DNA of 64,000 nucleotides from Cellulomonas sp. Root930. GTDB lineage: Bacteria > Actinomycetota > Actinomycetes > Actinomycetales > Cellulomonadaceae. The stretch is taken from contig LMJI01000002.1 in the NCBI GenBank assembly GCA_001429255.1, positions 235,274 through 299,273 on the forward strand, written 5' to 3'. This document shows, piece after piece, positions 8,346 through 16,800 of the stretch. The translations under genes and the position numbers were made by a program. The notes under the pieces were generated by a model. That model was not told the DNA's origin and did no database searches. It saw nothing but the letters and a program-made list of their open reading frames with translations. Each line of letters begins with the position of its first letter. Position 1 is the first letter of the stretch.

Positions 8346-10196
8346 TCAGTAGGCCCGAGAGTGCCCGTTGCCGTTGAGGTCCCCGGGACGGGACGGTGCA
8401 TACCCGTGGCCGAGCCCGACGCCCAGGTCGAGGTCGTCGAGCATCTCGCGGGCCATGGCAGGGATCGGGATGGGCTTCGACGTCATCGTGGGCGTCTGGC
8501 GGGGCTGCTGGCTGAGCTTCTCGACCTCGCTGTCCGGCGTCGCGGTGTCGGCGAGCCACAGCTCGCAGGCATTGACCAGGTCGTAGTCGTTCGGATTCTT
8601 GGTCGCCTTGTGGTCGGACGCCACCGGCGGGTTGCGGACCACGTCGATGTCGAGCAGAGGGCCGGTCGACCGGTTGATCCGCGCGACGTTGTTGGCCAGC
8701 CAGGCGGTGATGATGGCGCCGCACGTCGCCAGGGTGCGGTAGCGCGAGCTGGTCTTGGCACCGCCGAGGTCGTAGGTCGCTACCTGGTCGACGACCTGCC
8801 ACATGTCCTTCGCGCCGTAGCAGGCGCGGATCTCGGGATCCTGCAGCAGCTTGATGATGAACGTGACCTGGTCCGCCACCTCACGTGCGGCGTAGTGGGC
8901 CATGCCGTAGCCGTGCAGCGAGAGGTTGGAGGCGAGGTCGCGTGCGGCCTTGCGTACCTGCTGGTGGCTGATGGGGCTGGGCGTCGCCGACCGCAGGAGC
9001 GAGTCCACCTCGTTCTGGCGGATGAACGAGGAGACCGACGAGACGAAGCGGATCCACAGGTCGTTGAAGTCCCGGTTCACCATGCCACCCGGGTCACCGC
9101 CGGGGACGCCGAGCGTGATCGCCGTGAAGTTGCGCCGCTCCTGCTCGCTCATCCGGTTCGGGGCCTCGCGCCAGTAGCGGTACAGCTGCTGACCGGCCTT
9201 GCCCGGGCCGATCGGGAGCACGCCGTGCTGGAACTGCTCCACGATGCGGTCCACGACCTGGAAGACCTTGAGCTCCTCGAACATCGTCGAGATGATCATG
9301 GGCCCCATCACGCGGACGTTCTCCTCCATGATGTTCTCGTCCTGGATCTGGTCCAGGTCAGGCAGATCGATGTCCCGCTCGGCGATGCGGTCCTCGGAAC
9401 CCACGTTCTGGAGGCTGTCGAGCATCTCGTTGACGCGGCGGCGCAGCTGTGGCTCCTTCGCGTCCACCCTCGCCTCGGCGAGCTTGCGCATGACCCGGGC
9501 AAATTCCTCGCAGCGGGCGGTGGGCTTGGCGCCGCCCGGTCCGTCAGGGTCGCCTTCCTTGGCCAGCAGCACGAGGACCTTGTCGGCGAGGGGGCCGTAG
9601 CTGCGCGCCTCCCCGAGCGCACGGAAGAACTCGCGGGTGAACGTGGCTCCGTCGGGGTGCTCCAGCACGGGGTAGATGGTCTTCTTCGAGTTGTACGCAC
9701 CGACAGGATTCTCTGTGCCGGTGCTGGTGCCGAGCTGAGGGACGGTCTTCACCGGGGGCGCGCCGGCACCGTCCACGATCAGCAGGCCGAGCGTCAGCGC
9801 GGTCAGCGTGATGGGTGGGTCAGGAGCGAGCGGCGCCCCCGCCGCTTGCGCCACGGCGTGTCGGATCTCGTCGACATTGGCGTGCGGGTCGAAGACGAGC
9901 ACTCCGTCGTCATGGGTGCGCAGCTCAGGGCTGATGAGCTTGTGCAGGTTGAGCAGCGTCCGGGTTGCGACGAACAGCGGGTCGCACACCTCCGGCGCAT
10001 GCGCACGGGTGGGGTTCTTGTCCAGCTCTTTGAGGACGTTCTGGGAGAGCTGGAGCTCGGTCTCTTCCGCCGTGCTGAGCGCGCGCTTGGTCTTGACCTG
10101 CTTGAGCCGCGCGACGGTGTTCACGTGCGCGTCGTGGGCCCGGGTCTCGCGCTCGGCGAGGTCGGTGAAACGGGTCGTCGGATCGATAGTGGTCAC
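8346..10196 (-). CDS. Family B protein (long form)
   Basis: 616 residues from GTG 10196, with GAGGAG about ten bases upstream. The first 90 residues include charged helices (ETRAHDAHVNTVARLKQVKT). The middle part contains a LPDLDQIQDENIMEENVRVM segment. From about residue 335 the chain matches the 319-residue protein at 3584-4543. The last 60 residues are Pro/Ser/Gly-rich. The long form therefore looks like the family B domain fused to an extra N-terminal region, or the short form like a truncated duplicate. It lies just downstream of the subtilisin-like protease gene and could be its partner or substrate, which is inference. No enzyme motif, signal peptide or membrane helix was found. Confidence 0.82.
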   Translation of the reverse strand: MTTIDPTTRFTDLAERETRAHDAHVNTVARLKQVKTKRALSTAEETELQLSQNVLKELDKNPTRAHAPEVCDPLFVATRTLLNLHKLISPELRTHDDGVLVFDPHANVDEIRHAVAQAAGAPLAPDPPITLTALTLGLLIVDGAGAPPVKTVPQLGTSTGTENPVGAYNSKKTIYPVLEHPDGATFTREFFRALGEARSYGPLADKVLVLLAKEGDPDGPGGAKPTARCEEFARVMRKLAEARVDAKEPQLRRRVNEMLDSLQNVGSEDRIAERDIDLPDLDQIQDENIMEENVRVMGPMIISTMFEELKVFQVVDRIVEQFQHGVLPIGPGKAGQQLYRYWREAPNRMSEQERRNFTAITLGVPGGDPGGMVNRDFNDLWIRFVSSVSSFIRQNEVDSLLRSATPSPISHQQVRKAARDLASNLSLHGYGMAHYAAREVADQVTFIIKLLQDPEIRACYGAKDMWQVVDQVATYDLGGAKTSSRYRTLATCGAIITAWLANNVARINRSTGPLLDIDVVRNPPVASDHKATKNPNDYDLVNACELWLADTATPDSEVEKLSQQPRQTPTMTSKPIPIPAMAREMLDDLDLGVGLGHGYAPSRPGDLNGNGHSRAY

Positions 10197-10250
10197 GGCT
10201 CTGGACTCCTCGCTGGGTGTGGCTCTCGGTGGTCGGGTTGTGGCACGGCG

Positions 10251-11711
10251 TCAGTCGTCATCGGCACCTCCATCGGCTCGGGCCTGGTCTCCCGAAGGCC
10301 CGTCGAGCTCGTGGTCGAGTGCGGTGAGCGCCGCAGCGGCATCCAGCACTCCCGCGCCGGAGCCGGCATGCTCACCGGTCGCGAAGGGCTGCGCGGAGCG
10401 CTTGAGGATCCGGCGGACGGTCTCGGCGTCGATCGGCCTCGCGCGGCGGTGGCTGCGCGCGACCAGCAGGGCGGCCGCCCCGGCGGCGAACGGAGCGGCG
10501 AAGCTGGTGCCGGTCGCGTACTGGTAGCCGTTGTCGATGGTGGTGGTGAGCACGTGCTCGCCCGGCGCGCAGAGCGCGACATGGTCGCCGCGGGTGGAGA
10601 ACGCCGCGGGGAGCCCGTCGTCAGCCACAGCGCCGACCGCGATGACGCCCGGGTAGGCCGCTGGCCAGAACCGCGTCTCGCGTCCGTTGTTGCCGCTGGC
10701 CGCGACCAGGATGCAGCCGCGTGCCAGCGCGTAGGCGATCACGTCCGCGTGCGGCTTCGGGCTGTGGGGCGCCAGCGCGGCGTCGTCCGTGCCGAAGCTC
10801 ATGTTGATGACCTTGGCGCCCAGGTCCACGGCACGCTTCACAGCGAGGTCGAGGTCGCTGAGCGAGCCCAGGCCGATCGCCGTGGGCCTGCCCGGGAGCC
10901 GTGCCGCCGCGAGCGCACGCATCGGGATGATTCTGCAGGAGCCGCCGAGCCCGCGCGGCATCGCGCGGCCCCGCGCCGCGATGATCCCGGCACACCCCAT
11001 GCCGTGGCCCACGAAGTGGTCCTCAGGGTTCTCGTCGTCGCGGCGGTGGTCGCCGAGCAGCTCGATCCCCGCGGCGAGGTCGGCGCTCTCGAGCCGGACC
11101 GTGTCGAAGCCGGCGCGCAGCGAGTGCGCGAGCTCGGCATGGCGTCTGCTGACCCCGCTGTCGACGATGCCGACGACCACGCCGTCGTCACCCGGCTCGA
11201 CCGCATGCGCCTCGGCCTGCCGCACCATGCGCCGCGCCGGCCAGCCGTCGTCGTCGGCCGTCCGCGCGTCGACCGGCGCGAGGGTGCGGAACGGAGTCAC
11301 GGCGACGTAGTTGGGGCTGGCGCTCTCGACCTGGGGGATCTGCGCCAGGGTCTCGCACAGCCGGCCGACCGCGGTTCCAGCCGGCACGCGCAGGATGAGC
11401 GTGCGTGCGACGCCCGTCGTCTGCTCGACGCTGTCGTAACCGAGGTGGCCCGTGCCCGGCCGGTGCGAACCCCCCGCTGCGTCGAACAACCTCGCCGCGC
11501 GGAACCCGCCGGCCCGTTCCGCGATGATGCGGTCGACAGCGCCCGCGTCGATGGAGCTGGCCGCCGTCTGCGCACCCCGGACGACGTCACGCACGGCCGG
11601 CACGTGCTCCGGGGCCTCGCCCAGCGCCAGCTTCAGCAGCAGGCTCGTCGGCAGGCTGTACTGCCGATCTCCTGGTACCGCCCAGGGCGGGGCCGGCTGG
11701 CGGGTCGTCAT
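10251..11711 (-). CDS. Subtilisin-like serine protease (peptidase family S8)
   Basis: 486 residues with a complete S8 catalytic triad: Asp184 (GIVDSG), His236 (GHGMGCAG, in place of the usual HGTHVAG) and Ser403 (GTSFAAP). The oxyanion-hole Asn is Asn341 (AASGNNG). Residues about 100-140 look like an inhibitor I9-type prodomain (LILRVPAGTAVGRLCE). The N-terminus is not a signal peptide and there is no membrane anchor, unusual for a subtilase. The last 20 residues are acidic. The ATG overlaps the stop of the trypco2-like gene as ATGA. Cytosolic subtilases paired with trypco-type domains are known from NTP-dependent conflict systems, but here the protease may instead process the other operon products. 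The enzyme class is secure; its targets are unknown. Confidence 0.93.
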   Translation of the reverse strand: MTTRQPAPPWAVPGDRQYSLPTSLLLKLALGEAPEHVPAVRDVVRGAQTAASSIDAGAVDRIIAERAGGFRAARLFDAAGGSHRPGTGHLGYDSVEQTTGVARTLILRVPAGTAVGRLCETLAQIPQVESASPNYVAVTPFRTLAPVDARTADDDGWPARRMVRQAEAHAVEPGDDGVVVGIVDSGVSRRHAELAHSLRAGFDTVRLESADLAAGIELLGDHRRDDENPEDHFVGHGMGCAGIIAARGRAMPRGLGGSCRIIPMRALAAARLPGRPTAIGLGSLSDLDLAVKRAVDLGAKVINMSFGTDDAALAPHSPKPHADVIAYALARGCILVAASGNNGRETRFWPAAYPGVIAVGAVADDGLPAAFSTRGDHVALCAPGEHVLTTTIDNGYQYATGTSFAAPFAAGAAALLVARSHRRARPIDAETVRRILKRSAQPFATGEHAGSGAGVLDAAAALTALDHELDGPSGDQARADGGADDD

Positions 11712-12550
11712 CGTCCCGCCTCCACCGGCACCGGTGCGATCCCCGTCGCGCGAGCCGTCGGCATGCCGTCGTCCGGGTCCGCCACCGGCCGCGGTGAGGG
11801 CCGGAAGGCCTCCAGGTCGAAGCTCATCGCGGTCGCCAGCGTCGGGGCGGACCGGAGCGAGAGCTCACCGGCCCACTGACCGTCGTCCGGTGCGAGCAGC
11901 AGCTCCTCAGGTGCGGACTTGAGGACCGACACCGGTCGGTTGCCGATCCTCACCTGGGGGAGCGCGCCGTGACGGACCAGGTTGCGCCCGGTGACGCGCA
12001 GCAGCGGCGGCTCCAGGGTTCCGCGGTCGACGCCGGGCAGCACCGGCTCGACGCGCTGCACCAGCGGCGCCGCGGCACGCTCCAACGCCTTGCGCAGCCG
12101 CTCGACCGGGAGGTTCGTCACCCGCCCGATGGTGTGTACCGCGCCACGCTCCTCCGCGTCCTGGAACTGCTTGATCGTGCGCACACCGGCCCACTCGAGC
12201 CGCTTGCGCTCGTCGGTCGTCAGCTCGCTGCCGAGCTCGTCGAGCGGCTGGTCGTCGGGATCCGTCGAGAAGCTGATCGCGTTCTCCTCGATGGCCGGCC
12301 GTGTGATGGCGGTGAAGACCAGGTGGAAGACGCTCGTCTCCTTCTCGCCGGCAGCGGCGGGCCGGATGCGGATCTCGCTGTCGACGAAGTCGACGTGCGC
12401 GCGCAGGTCGAGGTTGACGTCCTTGATCGCGAAGGTCAGCGGGAGGTTGAGGTTGCGCGCCTTGATCGCCATGGCCGCCTGCGCGTTGTCGAGCTGGCTC
12501 TGGACGGCCTGGATGAAGTCCTCCAGCCGGAGCGTCGCGTCGCGGGTCAT
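11708..12550 (-). CDS. Trypco2-like / HhH / TIG-like multidomain protein
   Basis: 280 residues. The N-terminus (about 8-80) fits the pattern of the trypsin-co-occurring domain trypco2: a helix (LEDFIQAVQSQLDNA) followed by strands with FAIKDVNLDLRAHVDF. Residues about 113-155 resemble a helix-hairpin-helix unit (LEWAGVRTIKQFQDAEERGA). Residues 180-235 look like an IPT/TIG fold (LLRVTGRNLV...PQVRIGNRPV). Trypco domains are described as companions of peptidases in predicted conflict systems, and a subtilase follows directly with a 4-nt overlap. A likely role is adaptor or substrate-binding partner of that protease. The domain calls are my pattern matching and need profile searches. Confidence 0.75.
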   Translation of the reverse strand: MTRDATLRLEDFIQAVQSQLDNAQAAMAIKARNLNLPLTFAIKDVNLDLRAHVDFVDSEIRIRPAAAGEKETSVFHLVFTAITRPAIEENAISFSTDPDDQPLDELGSELTTDERKRLEWAGVRTIKQFQDAEERGAVHTIGRVTNLPVERLRKALERAAAPLVQRVEPVLPGVDRGTLEPPLLRVTGRNLVRHGALPQVRIGNRPVSVLKSAPEELLLAPDDGQWAGELSLRSAPTLATAMSFDLEAFRPSPRPVADPDDGMPTARATGIAPVPVEAGR

Positions 12551-12813
12551 GACGCCGCCTCCGAGACGACCGGGACGGCGTGCCAGTCGACCCCCAGGCG
12601 TGCCGGGTCCGGGTCGAACGCGGTCCGGGTCAGGAACAGGGGCACATCTGCGACGACCTCGAGGCCCGTCTCCGTGGAGGCCACCCGCAGGTCGACAGGG
12701 ATGGTCAGAGCGATCGAGCGCACCCGGACCGGCGTGTCCGCGGCGACGGCGAGGGCCGCCACGCTGTCGGCCAGCTCGTTCAACAGCTCGCCGAGGCCGC
12801 GCCTGCTGTTCAT
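12547..12813 (-). CDS. Small trypco-like protein
   Basis: 88 residues, ATG at 12813 with GGAGGT six bases upstream, inside the end of the previous gene. The start of helix (LGELLNELADSVAALAV) followed by paired strands (RVRSIALTIPVDLRVAST) has the same layout as the first 60 residues of the next gene product, so it may be a minimal trypco2-type domain. The stop overlaps the next ATG as ATGA and its own start overlaps the preceding stop. It is present as a separate gene between family A paralog 1 and the larger trypco2-like gene. No other motif is visible. It could form a hetero-oligomer with its neighbour, which is inference. Confidence 0.75.
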   Translation of the reverse strand: MNSRRGLGELLNELADSVAALAVAADTPVRVRSIALTIPVDLRVASTETGLEVVADVPLFLTRTAFDPDPARLGVDWHAVPVVSEAAS

Positions 12814-13889
12814 GCGAGACCTCCGGCCGGTGCTGGGACGACGACGGAGGTGATCGGCGGAACCGGTGCTGCGCCAGGGCCGGGCGTGATCACGGGAATG
12901 GCGATGGTGGGGGCAGCCGCCACCGCGGGGGGAGCAGGCACAACGGCGGGCGGTGCGGCGGACTGGCGGCTGTGTCGTTCGAGCAAGGTCCGCCGGGCCT
13001 CGTCGGCGAAGCGGTCGAGGGGGAGCGTCTCCGAGGCGAAGTTGATCTTGACGTCGCCGAACAGCTCCGCCTTGAGCTCGCTGTCCGACTGGGCGTTGAT
13101 GCCGACGGTCGACACCTTGGTGATCGCCGCGGTCTGGCCGCGCGAGACCCACGTCGAGCCGCCGGTCTCAGGATCGTTCGAGGTCGCGTACTGGACAGCT
13201 GCGCGATCGACGGCGGCGGCGCGGAACCGCAGCCGCGCACCGACAGAGCCGTCCTTGACCACCACCCGCTGCATCCCGAGCAGCACCATGGTGGAGAGGG
13301 TCGAGAGGCGCTGGCGAGCGACCCGGTCGCGCGCCTGCGGGAGGAGCGTGTCCTCGAGCAGCTCGGCAGACAGCTCGTTGCCCTCCTGGCCGAAGTCGGC
13401 CAGCCAGGCCGGTGACGGCAGCTCCTCTCCGCCCGGTGCCACCAGCGGGGCCAGCCGGTACTCGCCGCTCGCCTCGACCAGCGTGACGTCACGGGGGAAC
13501 TGCTCCACGAGCCAGGCGCGCGCCTGTCCGGGGGTCACGTTCTCCTGCGCGAACTGGTCCAGCGGCTTGGCGACGGCGGAGACCAGCTCGGCGAAGCTCT
13601 CCATCTGCTTGATGGAGCTGTCCACGATGGCGTCGAAGGTGCCGTGGACCAGCGAGGCGACGAAGGCAGGGAAGTCGATCTCGTCAGACAGCGCACCCGC
13701 GCGGCGCCCCAGCGCATCGGTCGCCCGCTGCCGGGGCGCGGAACCCGGGTCTTCGCCCAGGACCGGCGGCTCGGTCTCGGCAGGGGCGTCCACGGTCGCG
13801 ATCTCGCGCCCGAACGCGTCTCGCGCGAGCGTCGTGGCCTGCGCCGCCCGCCGACGCCCGGCCGGCGGCGGCGGGATGTACCTGGTCAT
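12810..13889 (-). CDS. Family A paralog 1
   Basis: 359 residues, the shortest family A member. Shared blocks are FPAFVASLVHGTFDAIVDSS with IKQMESF (from 73), RLSTLSTMVLLGMQRVVVKD (about 190-220) and DVKINFASETLPLDRFAD (about 285-305). It lacks the AFxxLP N-terminal block of paralogs 2 and 3. The C-terminal 60 residues are Pro/Ala/Val-rich and probably disordered. The ATG lies 10 bases after the stop of the giant amidase gene. It is separated from the other three family A genes by five unrelated genes. The set therefore did not simply arise by one tandem expansion in place. No function recognised. Confidence 0.83.
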   Translation of the reverse strand: MTRYIPPPPAGRRRAAQATTLARDAFGREIATVDAPAETEPPVLGEDPGSAPRQRATDALGRRAGALSDEIDFPAFVASLVHGTFDAIVDSSIKQMESFAELVSAVAKPLDQFAQENVTPGQARAWLVEQFPRDVTLVEASGEYRLAPLVAPGGEELPSPAWLADFGQEGNELSAELLEDTLLPQARDRVARQRLSTLSTMVLLGMQRVVVKDGSVGARLRFRAAAVDRAAVQYATSNDPETGGSTWVSRGQTAAITKVSTVGINAQSDSELKAELFGDVKINFASETLPLDRFADEARRTLLERHSRQSAAPPAVVPAPPAVAAAPTIAIPVITPGPGAAPVPPITSVVVPAPAGGLA

Positions 13890-13899
13890 GGCGTCCGAC

Positions 13900-16800
13900 T
13901 CATGCCGTCACCAGCTGCGGCTGGCCCGCCGCCGGCGAGCGTGCGCCGTCCGTCCCACCCCGGGCCGCAGCCGCGAGCTCCGGCGTGCCGTTGGCCCCAT
14001 GGAGCGTCGACTGCCGACCGTCACCGGTGAGCGTGACGTCGGTGACGGCGACCTGGTCCTCCTCACCTGTGCGCGAGAAGGTCGTGGTCACGCGGACCTT
14101 GACGCTGGAACGTGCGGCCGTCGAGACCTCCGGTGCGATGTCGGCGCGGACCGCGGCGGCCCAGCCGTCCAGAACCTGTCCGTCGAGCGGCTCGATCACG
14201 ATCTCCCCGACAGCGCCGTTGCGGTACCTCCAATCGATCCCGACACCAGCCTGCGTGCGGCCGCTCGGCCCCTCGATGTACGGCCAGTCGTCGAGCACCA
14301 CCCGCTCGCCCGGCAGCGCCGGCATCCCGGCGCCGCCCGCGAGCGCGTTCGACGGCTCGACGAAGCCCGACAGCTGTGCGAGGTCGTACCGCCGTCCGTT
14401 CTTCTCCTGAACCCGGCGGACGATAGACACGGCCGAGTCCCGGGGCGCTTGGCCACTGTCGACCGGCGGCGCGCCGGCGGCGTCGAGGCCGCGTGAGAAG
14501 GCGTAGCCGGCGGTCGTCCCGCTGCCACGGTCGATGGTGTGACCGTGCGTGCCGCCGGTGTGCAGCAGCTGCGCGAACGGTGTGTCGCCGGCCGCCTCGA
14601 ACTCCGCCGCGAAGTCGTCGTACGTCAGGATGTACCGGCTCCCGCTGGCATGCGTCGTCGCGTACGGGCCCGGTGCACCGGGCGTGCCGACCACGCGGTC
14701 CCACGGGTCGGTGATGCGGACGAAGTACTGCCCGTCCTTGCGGTACATGCCGGTGACCGCGATCGCGTGCAGGCTCGGCACCTTGGCCGCGACCCAGACA
14801 GGGCCGTCGGCCTCGAGGATCTCGCGGAACCCGTCGGGCGTGTAGCAGGCGTTGGGATGGACCGTGAAGCCGATCGCCTCGGCGAACCTCGCCGCGCTGG
14901 CGGGCGGCAGTCCGTTCTGGGTGGACAGGGCGTCGAACTGGGCGATCGCGTCGACGGACACGGACTGCCGGCGCCGCCAGCCGTCGATCATCGCGGCTGC
15001 GGTCGCCCAGCAGCTGACGTCGGTCGGCTGTCCCACCACGAACACGTCGTTCCAGTTGATCGACCAGTCCTCGGCGTCGAGCGTCCGTGCGCGGGCGCCC
15101 GTGCCGTTCCCTAGAGCGTGGGCTCCGGCCAGGACGCTGCGCGGGACGTCGATCCATGAGGTGCTGATGACCCGGTCCGTCGGCGGGAACAGGCTGGAGG
15201 GGTCGTTGCCCGCGGCGACCGGGTCGTACGTGTAGATCTGCTGGCCGTTGATGTACAGCTCGTGGCAAGGGAACCCGTCGTGGTCGCCCACCACCATCAC
15301 CTGGATGCCGCCGTCGGGGCCGCGCTTGAGGTAGACGCACACGTCGGCGTCGATGTCGGGCGACGGGCTGATGAGCGGCAGAGCTCCGGCGACCTTGATC
15401 GACACGACGTTGCTCTCGCTGACGGTTGCCAGGATGCTGCGCTGCAGGGTGGAGGCGCCGAGCGAGATGCTGAGGTTGTCGTCATTGGCGGCCAGGGTGG
15501 CGCGGCGCACCGGCTCGAGACCGGCATGCTTGTCCACCCACCATTCCGGCTTGCCGGCGACGTGGTAGGTGTAGCTCGAGTCGTAGGCCTTGGACTCGCC
15601 CCAGTGCCGGCTCACCGTGGTCAGCCCTGAGATGCGGCCTGCCCCGTCGAGCGCGAGCGTCGCGGTGATCGCGGCCCGACTGGTTCCCTGGTCGTAGCTG
15701 AAGCCGCGGCCGTCTCCCGAGAAGTCCTCGCCCGACGCCAACGGTCCGAGGTCGTAGTCCGAGTTCGGCCCCTTGATCAGCGGGGACGGGATGAACGCGC
15801 GGTACCTGATCTCGACGGTGTCGTCGCCCACGCCCAGCGCTGCCGCGGCGGGAGCGGCCGGCCCGGCGACGGTGCTCTGCACACCGGTGTAGAGCTCCAG
15901 GGGCGACACTGCGGCGCCCACCCCGACCTGCACGCTGAGGCCCTGGAACTGGTGCTGGGCGTCGAACAGCGCGGCGGCGCCGCCCGTGAGACCGTCGCCG
16001 CCCGAGATACCGGCAGCGTGACTGAGGCCGCGGAACGCGTCGACCCCACCGTTCACGACCGTGACCTGGACCGTGTCGCCGATCGAGGAGAGGAACGCTG
16101 CGTCGACCTCCGCCTGTCCGTAGACGCCCATGACGTCACCGGGCGCGAAGATGACGCCGTTTCCCAGTCCGCCGCCGTGGAGCAGGCCGCCCCCGGCCGG
16201 CACGCCGATCGCGACCGACAGCCCGGCAGCCCGGGCTGCGGCGGCTGCTCGGACCAGCGACGCGAGAGCCGGGACGGAGTCCAGCAATCTCTCGAGCACC
16301 AGGCGGCGCAGCAGCGGCACGGTCTCGACCTGGGGCGCGGTGATGCGCTGCTGCTCCGGCGCGACGCTGATCGTCGCGGCGTCCAGGGCGACGGCATCGA
16401 CGCGCTGACGCCTGCGGGTCGGCAGAGCCAGGGCCTGCGCCGCGGGCTGCGGCGAGCGCGTGGCTGCCGCCAGGTGCTGCAGGAAGGTGTCCCAGCTCCA
16501 CGCACCGTCGGGGCAGGACGCGTGGGTCGTGGCTGGGTCGGCCTCGCGATGACCCACGATCGTCGTGCGGTCCGGACTCAGGCCGTACTTCTGGCACAGG
16601 TGCACGACGAGGGCGGCCGACTCGCGGTACTGGATGTCGGTGGGCGGCATGGCAGCGAAGGTCGTCCCGCCGTAGGTGGCCCCGCCCTGCTTCACCGCGA
16701 CGTGCTCGATGCCGATGCTCCGGCGGTTGGCACCCCGTGCGTGCCACGCGGTGTCGGCCTCGGACACGCACTGGACCACCTCGCCGTCCTGGCCGACGAG

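Noticed and set aside
1923..11879. Very long open frames on the plus strand opposite the island operon (for example 1923-3908 and 8226-11879)
   Set aside because: They are mirror images of the minus-strand genes in high-GC DNA. Their translations are rich in Arg, Gly and Ala without domains, while the minus strand gives paralogs, a full protease triad and amidase motifs.
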